Positions 45,164 through 53,635 of a DNA stretch of 64,000 bases are shown here, piece after piece. Within the stretch, counting starts at the first letter, position 1. Each line of letters starts with the position of its first letter. The notes under the pieces were generated by a model, which made no database searches, was not told where the DNA came from, and saw nothing but the letters and a program-made list of their open reading frames with translations. This DNA is from Streptomyces niger (lineage in GTDB: Bacteria; Actinomycetota; Actinomycetes; Streptomycetales; Streptomycetaceae): assembly GCF_000718305.1 (NCBI RefSeq), contig NZ_JOFQ01000008.1, forward strand, positions 124,001 to 188,000, read 5' to 3'. Both the position numbers and the translations under genes were made by a program.

Positions 45164-47383
45164 ATGGGTAAGAAGCGCGACGGTGGTGGCCTCACCGCGA
45201 GCCAGCAGGCCGCGAAGTTCCTCGGCGTGAGCGTCCTGGCCGGAGCCGTACTGGCGGGCCTGGCACTCCCCGCCGCCGGCGCGCTGGGCCTCGCCGCCAA
45301 GGGGACGGTCGAGGGGTTCGACGAGATCCCGTCCAACATGAAGACGCCACCGCTGAGCCAGCGGACGACGATCCTGGACGCCAACGGCGGCGAGATCGCC
45401 AAGGTCTACTTCCGCAACCGCACGGTGGTGGACCTGAAGGACATCTCCCCGTACATGCAGAAGGCGATCGTCGCCATCGAGGACTCGCGCTTCTATCAGC
45501 ACGGCGCGATCGACATGAAGGGCATCCTGCGCGCGGTCAACAAGAACGCGCAGTCCGGCGGGGTCTCCCAGGGCGCCTCGACGCTGACGCAGCAGTACGT
45601 GAAGAACGTCTTCGTCGAGGAGGCGGGCAACGACCGGGACAAGGTCGCCGAGGCCACCCAGCAGACCATCGGCCGCAAGGTCCGCGAGCTGAAGTACGCG
45701 ATCCAGGTCGAGAAGGAGCTGGGCAAGAAGAAGATCCTGCAGAACTACCTGAACATCACCTTCTTCGGGCAGCAGGCGTACGGCGTCGAGGCCGCGGCCC
45801 AGCGCTACTTCAGCAAGCCCGCCAAGGACCTGAACCTCTCCGAGTCCGCGCTGCTGGCCGGCATCGTCCAGTCGCCGAGCCGGTACGACCCGGTCAACGA
45901 CGAAGAGGAGGCGACCAAGCGGCGCAACACCGTGCTGCAACGGATGGCCGACGTCCACGACATCACCCAGGCGCAGGCCGACGCCGCCGCGAAGAAGCCG
46001 ATCGTGCTGCACGTCAGCACCCCGCGCAACGGCTGCATCACCGCCGTCGACGGCGCCGGCTTCTTCTGCGACTACGTCCGCGAGGCGTTCCTGAACGACC
46101 CGGTCTTCGGCAAGACGCCCAAGGCCCGGCTGGCCCGCTGGCAGCGCGGCGGCATGACGATCCGTACGACGCTGGATCCGCAGGCCCAGAAGGCCGTGCA
46201 GAAGTCCGTGAGCGATCACGTGTACGACTCGGACCCGGTCGCCACCGCGGCGGCCCTGGTCGAGCCGGGCAGCGGCAAGATCCGCGGCATGGGCCAGTCC
46301 CGGCCGTACGGCTTCAAGGCGCACCAGACCCAGATGAACCTGTCGGTGGACGGTGACATGGGCGGCGGCGCCGGTTACCAGCCCGGTTCGACCTTCAAGC
46401 CGGTGATCGCGGCGGCCGCCATAGAGCAGGGCGTCAGCCCGAACAAGGTCTACCCCTCCCCGTACCAGATGCAGTACCCGAGCCCGGTCTCCACCTGCAA
46501 GGGCATGTGGCGGGGCAGCGCTCCGGTGGAGAACGAGAACCGCAGCGAGAAGGGCCCGTACGGCATGAAGGAGGCGACCGCCAAGTCGGTCAACACCTAC
46601 TTCGTGTCGCTGATCAGCGACGTCGGCATCTGCCCGGTCACGAAGATGGCCGACAAGATGGGGATCAAGCGCGCCGACGGCAAGGACATCGACCAGGTAC
46701 CGTCGATCACCCTGGGCACGCAGGAGATGTCGCCGCTGACCATGGCGGCGGGGTACGCGGCGTTCGCCAACCGCGGTGAGTACTGCACGCCGGTCGCCAT
46801 CGAGTCGATCACCGGCCCGAACGGCAAGGCGATGAAGGTCCCGCAGACCAGCTGCCGCCGGGCCATGTCGGAGAAGACGGCCGACACCATCAACACCCTG
46901 CTGCAGGGCGTCGTGGAGGACGGCACCGGCAAGGAGGCCGGCCTCAGCAGCCGGCCCAGCGCGGGCAAGACCGGTACGACGGACGGCCGTTACGCCGCCT
47001 GGTTCGTGGGCTACACCCCGAACATGGCGGGCGCGGTGTGGGTCGGCGACCCCGAGCACAAGCGGCGCATGGTCGACATCAACATCGGCGGCCGCCCGTA
47101 CGACAAGGTCTTCGGTGGCCAGGTGCCCGGGCCGATCTGGCGGGACGCGATGGCCGGCGCGCTGGCCGGCAAGCCCGCGCCGGGCTTCCACACGGTGCCG
47201 ATCCACAACCCCAAGGACAAGAAGAAGGACCGGGCCAAGCCGCCGTCCGGCGGTTCCGACGACAAGCCCGGCGGTGGCGGCATCGACCTTCCCGACCTGC
47301 CGGACCTGCCGGACGTCATAGGGGGCGGCGACGGCGGCTGGAACTGGCCGGGCGGCGGACACGGCCGCGGCCAGAACCGCTGA
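45164..47383 (+). CDS. Class A penicillin-binding protein (PonA2-like)
   Basis: A 739-aa bifunctional peptidoglycan synthase. One N-terminal membrane anchor (about 15-45). The glycosyltransferase domain has IEDSRFYQHGAIDMKG with the catalytic Glu and GASTLTQQYVKN. The transpeptidase domain has PGSTFKPVIAAAA (SxxK), KSVNTYFVS (SxN) and AGKTGTTDGRYAAWFVGY (KTG). The C-terminal 50 residues are Gly/Pro/Asp-rich (DLPDLPDLPD) without PASTA domains. It corresponds to Rv3682 and is conserved next to the WhiB gene. Confidence 0.96.
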   Translation: MGKKRDGGGLTASQQAAKFLGVSVLAGAVLAGLALPAAGALGLAAKGTVEGFDEIPSNMKTPPLSQRTTILDANGGEIAKVYFRNRTVVDLKDISPYMQKAIVAIEDSRFYQHGAIDMKGILRAVNKNAQSGGVSQGASTLTQQYVKNVFVEEAGNDRDKVAEATQQTIGRKVRELKYAIQVEKELGKKKILQNYLNITFFGQQAYGVEAAAQRYFSKPAKDLNLSESALLAGIVQSPSRYDPVNDEEEATKRRNTVLQRMADVHDITQAQADAAAKKPIVLHVSTPRNGCITAVDGAGFFCDYVREAFLNDPVFGKTPKARLARWQRGGMTIRTTLDPQAQKAVQKSVSDHVYDSDPVATAAALVEPGSGKIRGMGQSRPYGFKAHQTQMNLSVDGDMGGGAGYQPGSTFKPVIAAAAIEQGVSPNKVYPSPYQMQYPSPVSTCKGMWRGSAPVENENRSEKGPYGMKEATAKSVNTYFVSLISDVGICPVTKMADKMGIKRADGKDIDQVPSITLGTQEMSPLTMAAGYAAFANRGEYCTPVAIESITGPNGKAMKVPQTSCRRAMSEKTADTINTLLQGVVEDGTGKEAGLSSRPSAGKTGTTDGRYAAWFVGYTPNMAGAVWVGDPEHKRRMVDINIGGRPYDKVFGGQVPGPIWRDAMAGALAGKPAPGFHTVPIHNPKDKKKDRAKPPSGGSDDKPGGGGIDLPDLPDLPDVIGGGDGGWNWPGGGHGRGQNR

Positions 47384-47412
47384 GCGCGGCTCGCCGGACC
47401 GCGCGAAGCACG

Positions 47413-47449
47413 GCGAAGGGGCGCCTCCCTGAGGGAGGCGCCCCTTCGC
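47413..47449. terminator. Strong bidirectional terminator
   Basis: Perfect 17-bp stem (47413-47429 with 47433-47449) and a 3-nt loop, between the convergent PBP and YqeY genes. Confidence 0.9.
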
Positions 47450-47463
47450 GCATCAGTACGCGG

Positions 47464-47928
47464 TCAGCCCGCCAGCAGCTTCTTCACCGCGGCGGCCACC
47501 CGGCCGCCCTCGGCACGGCCCGCGACCTTCGGGTTCACGATCTTCATGACCGCGCCCATGGCCTTCGGGCCCTCGGCGCCGTTGCCGACGGCCTCCGCCA
47601 CCGCCTCGGCGACGATGTTCTCCAGCTCCGCGTCGGTGAGCTGCTTGGGGAGGTAGTCGGCGAGCACCTCGCCCTCGGCCTTCTCCCGCGCGGCCTGCTC
47701 CGCCCGGCCGCCCTTCTCGAACGCCTCGGCGGCCTCGCGCCGCTTCTTCGCCTCGCGCGCGATGATCTTCTCGACCTCGCCGTCCGACAGTTCGCGGGCC
47801 TCGGTCCCCGCGACCTCCTCCTTCTGGATCGCGGTGAGCGTGAGGCGGAGGGTGGAGGAGCGCAGCTCGTCGCGCGCCTTGATCGCTGCGGTGAGGTCGT
47901 CCTGCAGCTTCGTCTTGAGCGTGGTCAT
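47464..47928 (-). CDS. GatB/YqeY domain protein
   Basis: A 154-aa protein: MTTLKTKLQDDLTAAIKARD, then SSTLRLTLTAIQKEEVAG and LADYLPKQLTDAELENIVAE, the standard YqeY layout with the C-terminal GPKAMGAVMKIVNPKVAGRA segment. The fold matches the tRNA-binding tail of GatB; the stand-alone function is not settled. Convergent with the PBP gene. Confidence 0.93.
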   Translation of the reverse strand: MTTLKTKLQDDLTAAIKARDELRSSTLRLTLTAIQKEEVAGTEARELSDGEVEKIIAREAKKRREAAEAFEKGGRAEQAAREKAEGEVLADYLPKQLTDAELENIVAEAVAEAVGNGAEGPKAMGAVMKIVNPKVAGRAEGGRVAAAVKKLLAG

Positions 47929-48250
47929 GACCCAAGTTTGCCAGGGCCCGTCGGGTACCGCGCGGAGTTATCGGGCCGTAACGCCTCCCCGAGCACCTAC
48001 GAGAGCGGGCAGGGAGGACACCGGCGAACGCCCGGAATCCCCGGAGACAGGCCCCGGATTCCAGAAACCAGTCCCGGATTCCAGGAATCCAGGAATCCGG
48101 CCCCGGATCCCACACCCCCAGTCCCAGATCCCACCAAACCGGCCGGGAGTACGCCGACGGCAGCCGGCGGCAATCGGCGACATCCCGTACGACATCAAGA
48201 TCATCCGGCCCTGTGTGCCGGTGCCTTCCGCTCTCTGCCACGATGGGGCC
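47929..48250. other. Intergenic region with ggattcc repeats
   Basis: 322 bp between the divergent YqeY and phosphoesterase genes. The middle (48035-48130) contains repeated ccggattcca/ggaatcc units, which are also self-complementary. No gene is called; both promoters must lie here. Confidence 0.55.
48035..48130. repeat. Degenerate ggattcc/ggaatcc repeats
   Basis: About eight copies of ggattcc, ggaatcc or ggatccc spaced 7-17 bp apart. The units are near-palindromic, so alternative hairpins are possible. Confidence 0.7.
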
Positions 48251-49177
48251 ATGCGCGCGCGATACGGAGTACCCCTTTCCCTTACGGCGGTCGGCGCAGC
48301 CGGCATCGCCTACGCCGCCGGCATCGAGGCCCGGTCCTTCCGGCTCCGCCGGGTGACGATCCCCGTACTGCCGCGCGGCATGCGGCCGTTGCGGGTGCTG
48401 CAGGTGTCGGACATCCACATGGTCAGCGGGCAGAACAAGAAGCGCCGCTGGCTGCAGTCCCTGGCCGGCCTCCGCCCCGACTTCGTCGTCAACACCGGCG
48501 ACAACCTCTCCGACACCGAAGGGGTGCCGGAGGTGCTGGACGCGCTGGGCCCGCTGATGGAGTTCCCCGGTACGTACGTCTTCGGCTCGAACGACTACTA
48601 CGGCCCGAAGCTGCGCAACCCCGCCCGCTACCTGCTGGAGAAGGTGCAGGGGCGGCACGGCCTGAACGGCAACGCGCCCGCCGTCGGCGTCGTCCACAAC
48701 CCCTGGGAAGAGCTGCGGGACGCCTTCGACGCGGCGGGCTGGGTCGGCCTCTCCAACAGCCGCGGCCGGCTGAAGCTCGACGGCTTCGAGATCGCGCTGA
48801 CCGGCCTGGACGACCCGCACATCAAGCGCGACCGGTACGCCGAGGTGGCCGGTGGCCCCGAGGACGACGCGGACCTCTCCCTCGCCGTCGTGCACGCCCC
48901 GTACCTGCGCTCGCTGGACGCCTTCACCGCCGATGGTTACCCGCTGATCCTCGCCGGGCACACCCACGGCGGTCAGCTGTGCATCCCCTTCTACGGCGCC
49001 CTGGTCACCAACTGCGACCTGGACACCGGCCGGGTGAAGGGCCTGTCCACCCACACCGCCGGCGATCACACCTCCTACCTGCACGTCTCCGCGGGCTGCG
49101 GCGCCAACCGCTATACCCCCGTCCGCTTCGCCTGCCCGCCCGAGGCGACCTTGCTGACGCTGACCGAACGCGCCTGA
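48251..49177 (+). CDS. Membrane-anchored metallophosphoesterase
   Basis: A 308-aa calcineurin-like phosphoesterase. N-terminal signal-anchor (VPLSLTAVGAAGIAYAAG), then metal motifs VLQVSDIHMVSG, VVNTGDNLSD, FGSNDYYGPK, VVHAPY and AGHTHGGQLCIPFYG. The layout resembles YaeI-type enzymes that act on UDP-sugars or lipids at the membrane. It corresponds to Rv3683. ATG at 48251; the upstream CACGAT might be a weak -10 for a leaderless message. Confidence 0.92.
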   Translation: MRARYGVPLSLTAVGAAGIAYAAGIEARSFRLRRVTIPVLPRGMRPLRVLQVSDIHMVSGQNKKRRWLQSLAGLRPDFVVNTGDNLSDTEGVPEVLDALGPLMEFPGTYVFGSNDYYGPKLRNPARYLLEKVQGRHGLNGNAPAVGVVHNPWEELRDAFDAAGWVGLSNSRGRLKLDGFEIALTGLDDPHIKRDRYAEVAGGPEDDADLSLAVVHAPYLRSLDAFTADGYPLILAGHTHGGQLCIPFYGALVTNCDLDTGRVKGLSTHTAGDHTSYLHVSAGCGANRYTPVRFACPPEATLLTLTERA

Positions 49178-49191
49178 GCAGTACGGACGAG

Positions 49192-49239
49192 CCCGGTCTC
49201 CGGGGGCCGCACGGGACCGTGCGGCCCCCGGAGACCGGG
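49192..49239 (+). terminator. Very strong terminator hairpin
   Basis: Perfect 23-bp inverted repeat (49192-49214 with 49217-49239), 15 bp after the phosphoesterase stop. Confidence 0.9.
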
Positions 49240-49310
49240 TCCGCACCCGCGTCGGTCCGAGGCCGCGCATACCGGTCCCCAACGCCCCACGAGACGTTTA
49301 GCGTGGAGGG

Positions 49311-50096
49311 ATGATCGACCCGACCCGGTCCGACCCCACCCGTTCCTCGCACTACGCGACCGGCCCGGCCGGCGCCTCGGCGCTCACCCCGTCGTCGGCG
49401 GTCGCGCCGCACGCCCCCCGCCCGCTGGCCGCGCTCCTCCGCCTGCTGCTGGCGGCGGCCGCCGCCACCGGCATCGCCCTGGAGATCACGCTCGCCACGG
49501 ACCTGCCCCGGCTGGCGTCCTATTTCACGATCCAGAGCAACGCGGCCCTCGCCGTCTGCGCCACGTGGACGGCGTACCGGACCGCCACCGGCCGCCGCCC
49601 CGTCTCGCCCCGGATCACCGGGGCCGTGCTGCTCTACATCGTGATCACCGGCCTCGTGTACCACCTCGTCCTGGCCGGCGACGCGACCCACTCCGCCATG
49701 ACCGGCACCGCGGCGCGCGGCACCACCGGCACGATCGCCAACCACCTGCTGCACACCGTGACGCCACTGGTCGCCGTACTGGACTGGCTCTTCCTGACCG
49801 CCCCGCGCCACCTCCGCCTGCGCCACGCCTGGCAGTGGCTGGCATACCCCCTCCTCTACCTGGCCTTCGCCCTGGCCCGCGGCGCCCTGATCACTCCCGG
49901 GACGGACGGCCGCTACCCGTACCCCTTCCTGGACGTCGAGAGCCACGGGTACCTCGCCGTCCTGCTACACGCCGTCCTCTACGGTCTGGCCTTCTTCGCC
50001 CTCGCCCTGGTCCTCCTCGCGATCGACCAGTTCAGGCCCGCTCCCCCGCGCCCCGGATACCGGATTTCACGTTCGCGGATCGGTCCGCTAAAGTAG
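49311..50096 (+). CDS. Pr6Pr family membrane protein
   Basis: A 261-aa protein with a 45-residue low-complexity N-terminus, then six hydrophobic segments. Family marks include [52 protein letters not shown] and [13 protein letters not shown]. The function is unknown. ATG at 49311 has ggaggg adjacent and a -10-like ttagcgt upstream. The gene ends 12 bp before the tRNA. Confidence 0.88.
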   Translation: MIDPTRSDPTRSSHYATGPAGASALTPSSAVAPHAPRPLAALLRLLLAAAAATGIALEITLATDLPRLASYFTIQSNAALAVCATWTAYRTATGRRPVSPRITGAVLLYIVITGLVYHLVLAGDATHSAMTGTAARGTTGTIANHLLHTVTPLVAVLDWLFLTAPRHLRLRHAWQWLAYPLLYLAFALARGALITPGTDGRYPYPFLDVESHGYLAVLLHAVLYGLAFFALALVLLAIDQFRPAPPRPGYRISRSRIGPLK

Positions 50097-50108
50097 AGCT
50101 CGTTGCTT

Positions 50109-50182
50109 CGGGGTGTAGCGCAGCTTGGCAGCGCGCTTCGTTCGGGACGAAGAGGTCGTGGGTTCAAATCCCGCCACCCCGA
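50109..50182 (+). tRNA. tRNA-Pro (anticodon CGG)
   Basis: 74 nt. The acceptor stem cggggtg / caccccg is perfect and the discriminator is A. Anticodon arm cttcg-ttcggga-cgaag gives anticodon CGG, reading CCG. T-arm gtgggttcaaatcccgc is canonical. CCA is not encoded. A terminator hairpin follows. Confidence 0.97.
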
Positions 50183-50197
50183 CTGAAGAAACACAGG

Positions 50198-50235
50198 CCA
50201 GGGGCCTGATCCGCGAGAGCGGGTCAGGCCCCTGG
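50198..50235 (+). terminator. Terminator after tRNA-Pro
   Basis: 17-bp stem with one G-T pair, a GAGA tetraloop, and a T-rich tail (ttgtttg). Confidence 0.9.
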
Positions 50236-50373
50236 TTGTTTGTGCGGCAGGTGGGAGCCGGGGCGGCGATCACCTTTGGGTGACTGCTCGTGATGAGCGT
50301 CACAGTGCTGACCAGTTCGACCTGTCACCTGTCAGGACGCGCGGAAGTCGAAGCGGGTGGGCCCCGCCGGCGG

Positions 50374-51024
50374 TCAGGTGGTGGTGGTCAGGGGCTGGAG
50401 CGCCGTGCGGAGCTGCTGGGCGCCGACGGGGCCGATGGCGCGGGCGGCGAGGCGGCCCTGGCGGTCGATGACGAGGGTCGTCGGGATGAGCTGCGGGTTC
50501 ACGCTGCCCTTGGGGAAACGCAGCATGAGCTTGCCCGCCGGGTCGAAGAGGCTGGGGTACGGCATCTTGTGCTGCTCTTCGAAGGCGACGGCCTGTGCGG
50601 TGCTGCCGTCGCGGGTGTTGATCCCGACGAACTGCACGCCCTTGCCCCGGCTTTCCCTCGCGACCTTGGCGAAGTCGGGGGCCTCGGCGTCGCACGGGCC
50701 GCACCAGGAGCCCCAGATGTTGAGTACGACGACCTTCCCCCGGTAGTCGTCAAGGTCCAGATTTTTGCCGCGCGTTGTCCGGCCGTCGATGGCGGGTGCC
50801 GGCGTCCGGTCGGAGACGGGGACCGCGTCGAAGCCGTCCTTGCCCCTGACGAACTCGGGGCGGGCGCCGTCGGCGGAGTCCGAGCCACCGTCCGCGCAGC
50901 CGCTCAGGAGCGATCCGGCGGCGCAGGTGGCGAGCAGCGCCCCGACGAGTCCGCGGCGGCGGGTCGCCGGGCGGGTGCCGGGACGGTTCCCGGGGCCGGT
51001 TTCGGGGCGGCTTCTGAGGGTCAT
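50374..51024 (-). CDS. TlpA-like thioredoxin-fold lipoprotein
   Basis: A 216-aa extracytoplasmic thiol-disulfide oxidoreductase. The N-terminus has a basic stretch, a hydrophobic segment and lipobox LLSGC. The redoxin domain carries VVVLNIWGSWCGPCDAEAPD (active-site CGPC) and the cis-Pro region NPQLIPTTLVIDRQG. Such proteins keep cytochrome c or other exported cysteines reduced. ATG at 51024 is preferred as the last start before the signal; an in-frame start at 51093 would add 23 residues. It might be the relative of Rv3673c, which is missing from its syntenic position between the Nudix gene and nth. Confidence 0.9.
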   Translation of the reverse strand: MTLRSRPETGPGNRPGTRPATRRRGLVGALLATCAAGSLLSGCADGGSDSADGARPEFVRGKDGFDAVPVSDRTPAPAIDGRTTRGKNLDLDDYRGKVVVLNIWGSWCGPCDAEAPDFAKVARESRGKGVQFVGINTRDGSTAQAVAFEEQHKMPYPSLFDPAGKLMLRFPKGSVNPQLIPTTLVIDRQGRLAARAIGPVGAQQLRTALQPLTTTT

Positions 51025-51113
51025 TTCGGCAGTTTCGCACGGTACTTGGGCGCGCTTGCCACCGGTACCGACCCAAGGCCGGCACCGGGCCACGGCAGTG
51101 CCGGTTGCTCGGG

Positions 51114-52034
51114 TCAGGGCAGCGGCATGGCGTTGATGCGCGGGGCGAGTTCGCGGGCGAGGGTGGTGGCGAGGGCGCGGAAGACGGCGACTTCGGGGTT
51201 GGGGTCACCGGCGCGTGCGGCCAGGTGGCTGGACTCCTGGGGTGCGTCCAGGACGGGAACGAAAACCGCTCCGGGCCAGTTGTAGTAGCGGGCGAAGGAG
51301 CGGAGGCCCGAGCCGGCGCCGTGGCCGGTGAGGACGCCGGTGAGGACTTCCTGCGGGAAGAGGGCGACGCTGCGTCCGCGGCGGGCGGCCTCGTTGTGGA
51401 AGTAGAGGTAGTCCTTGAAGATCGTCGGTGTGTGGTCCGGCACCCGGAAGATCGGCAGGTCGGCCAGGTCGGCGACGCGTACGCCCTCGGTGCGGGCGTC
51501 GGCGAGCCGGGCGGACTCGGGGACGACGACGATGCGCTGCTCGGTGAGGAGCACGTCGCCGACCAGCCGGTCGTCGTCGGGCATCGGCCTGATGAAGGCC
51601 AGGTCCACCCGGTCCTCCACGAGCGCCGTGACGTGCTCGGTGAAGTTGAGCTGGAGCACTTCCACGGGGACCTCGGGGCGCGCCCTGCGGTAGGCGTTCA
51701 CCGCGGCCGGGGTGATCTCCGCCGAGCCGTGGCCCATGATGCCGATGCGCAGCGGGCGCGTGGTCCGCTCGCGCTCCCGGCGTACCGCCTCGTGCACGTC
51801 CTCCACCGCCGTGTCCGCCGCGGCCAGCAGGGTGCGGGCGTGCTCGGCGAAGCGCATCCCGGCGGCGGTCGGCCGTACCGGGTTCCGGTGCAGCAGTGGC
51901 GTACCGAGCTCGTTCTCCAGCCGACGGATGTGCTGGGTGACGGCCGGCGGGGAGAGGAAGAGGCGGGCCGCCGCACGGCCGAAGTGCTGTTCTTCGACCA
52001 CGGCCAGGAATGACGGGAGCAGCCGGAGGTCCAT
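51114..52034 (-). CDS. LysR-type transcriptional regulator
   Basis: A 306-aa regulator. N-terminal HTH: LLPSFLAVVEEQHFGRAAAR, then LFLSPPAVTQHIRRLENELG. The effector domain is of the type regulating aromatic or efflux genes (RIGIMGHGSAEITPAAVNAY; LAFIRPMPDDDRLVG). It is divergent from the MFS gene (101 bp between starts) with a palindrome between them, so it probably controls that transporter and itself. The ligand is unknown. Confidence 0.93.
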   Translation of the reverse strand: MDLRLLPSFLAVVEEQHFGRAAARLFLSPPAVTQHIRRLENELGTPLLHRNPVRPTAAGMRFAEHARTLLAAADTAVEDVHEAVRRERERTTRPLRIGIMGHGSAEITPAAVNAYRRARPEVPVEVLQLNFTEHVTALVEDRVDLAFIRPMPDDDRLVGDVLLTEQRIVVVPESARLADARTEGVRVADLADLPIFRVPDHTPTIFKDYLYFHNEAARRGRSVALFPQEVLTGVLTGHGAGSGLRSFARYYNWPGAVFVPVLDAPQESSHLAARAGDPNPEVAVFRALATTLARELAPRINAMPLP

Positions 52035-52078
52035 GGGCCCCCAGCGTACGACGCGGCCGCTATCTGCGCGTATGTCCG

Positions 52079-52093
52079 TTCACGATTCGTGAA
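52079..52093. promoter_or_regulatory. Palindromic LysR operator candidate
   Basis: ttcacgattcgtgaa is a perfect 6-3-6 palindrome and contains the T-N11-A pattern typical of LysR sites. It lies 45 bp before the LysR start and 43 bp before the MFS start. Confidence 0.6.
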
Positions 52094-52135
52094 TGCGGGC
52101 GGTGGTGGGGCAGCGGCCGCCCGTACAACGGGGAC

Positions 52136-53437
52136 GTGACCGACACCGCCCGGCTGACCCCGCCCCGACCTGCCCCCGCGCCACCCGCCCCGCGCCCGTA
52201 CGGCCTGCGGACCGCGCTGATGATGACCGCCTCCGGCTGGAGCGCCAACCAGTTCGCCGCGCTGCTCGGCGCCTACCGCGCCGCCGGCCTCTCCGACGCC
52301 GCGGTGAACGCACTGCTCGCGGTGTACGCGGTGGGGCTGATACCGGGGCTGCTCGTCGCCGCGCCGCTCGCCGACCGGTACGGCCGGCGCCCGGTGGCGT
52401 TCGCCGCCCTCGCCCTCAATCTGGCCGCCACGCTGCTGCTGATGCTCGGCGCCGGGACGACGCTCTGGCTGACGCCCGGCCGGCTGTTCACCGGGATCAG
52501 CGCGGGTGCGCTGCTGGCGGCCGGTGGCACGTGGGTCAAGGAGCTGTCCTCGCCGCCGTACGCGCCGACGGGGACGGAGACGGTGGCCGCCCGGCGCTCC
52601 GGGATCTTCGTGTCGCTGGGCTTCGCCTCGGGCGGCCTGGCCGCCTCGCTGATCGCCCAGTGGGCCCCCTGGCCGATGGCCCTGGCGTACCTGCCCCATG
52701 TGGTGCTGGCGGTGCTCGCCGGATGCCTGGCCGCGCGCAGCCCGGAGACGCGCCCCGCCACGGGGGACACGACCACCGGCCGGATCCTCGCGGACCCCAC
52801 CGCCGGAGGCGGTGCCGTTCGCCCCGCGGCGGACCACGAGGACGCCGGCAGCTCAGGCAGGACCGGTGGTCGTCGCGGCACCGGCTTCCTGCGGGCCGTG
52901 CTGCCCATGGCGCCCTGGGTGTTCGCCGCGCCGATGGTCGGCTTCGCCACGCTCCCCGGCCTGGTGGACGGCGGCCTCGCCGGCTGGCAGGTGGTGTACG
53001 CCGGGGTGGCGACCGCGGTCGTGCCCGGCTCCGGGGTGGCGGTGCAGCCGCTGGCCCGGCGGCTGAGCGTGCACAGCCGGCTGCTCACGGGGGCTGCCGG
53101 CCTGCTGGTCATGGCCGGGGGCTTCGCCCTCGCCGTACCGGCCGCCGGGTACGGGCAGCCGGTGCTCGCGCTGGTCGCCGGGGCGGTGCTGGGTGCCGGG
53201 TACGGGCTCGCCCTCACGTACGGGCTGGCCACCACCGCCGCCCTCGCCACGCCCTCCGCGCTGGCCCGCCTCACCTCCTGCTTCTGGAGCCTCGCCTACC
53301 TCGGAATGTTCGCCCCACTGCTGCTCAGCGCCCTGGCCACCGGCGTCCCGATGCCCCGCCTCCTGGCCGCGGCGGCGGTTCTGGCGGCGCTGTCCGGCGC
53401 CCTGCTCGCCTTCCTCAACCGACCCCGACGCCCCTGA
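52136..53437 (+). CDS. MFS transporter (CynX/NimT-like or efflux)
   Basis: A 433-aa protein with 12 predicted membrane segments and a Pro/Ala-rich 20-residue N-terminus. The MFS signature between helices 2 and 3 reads PLADRYGRRPVAF (DRxGRR). A Gly/Thr/Asp-rich cytoplasmic loop separates the two halves (about 200-250). It probably exports or imports a small organic molecule under control of the divergent LysR protein. GTG at 52136 has acgggg upstream. Confidence 0.9.
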   Translation: MTDTARLTPPRPAPAPPAPRPYGLRTALMMTASGWSANQFAALLGAYRAAGLSDAAVNALLAVYAVGLIPGLLVAAPLADRYGRRPVAFAALALNLAATLLLMLGAGTTLWLTPGRLFTGISAGALLAAGGTWVKELSSPPYAPTGTETVAARRSGIFVSLGFASGGLAASLIAQWAPWPMALAYLPHVVLAVLAGCLAARSPETRPATGDTTTGRILADPTAGGGAVRPAADHEDAGSSGRTGGRRGTGFLRAVLPMAPWVFAAPMVGFATLPGLVDGGLAGWQVVYAGVATAVVPGSGVAVQPLARRLSVHSRLLTGAAGLLVMAGGFALAVPAAGYGQPVLALVAGAVLGAGYGLALTYGLATTAALATPSALARLTSCFWSLAYLGMFAPLLLSALATGVPMPRLLAAAAVLAALSGALLAFLNRPRRP

Positions 53438-53556
53438 GCCGGACCCGCGACGTCCCTGACCCGACCCGGCATATCCGACAACGTCCGGACGAGCCGACGC
53501 GTTCCCCTCCCCCGCGCACCGGAGCCGACGCGCTCCTCCGCGCACCGAAGCCGACG

Positions 53557-53598
53557 CGCCCCCGCCGGCGCGGTGTGCGTACCGCGCCGGCGGGGGCG
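53557..53598. terminator. Strong bidirectional terminator between MFS gene and cobN
   Basis: Perfect 18-bp stem with a 6-nt loop in the gap between the convergent genes. Confidence 0.88.
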
Positions 53599-53635
53599 TC
53601 TTGGCGGAGAAGGGCGCGGCGGGTGCCGCGAGCGG

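Noticed and set aside
44834..47362. 842-codon frame antisense to the penicillin-binding protein gene
   Set aside because: Shadow frame; the PBP on the plus strand has every catalytic motif.
50109..50182. tRNA-Pro as attachment site of an integrated element
   Set aside because: No integrase gene and no repeat of the tRNA 3' end seen within the following 14 kb.
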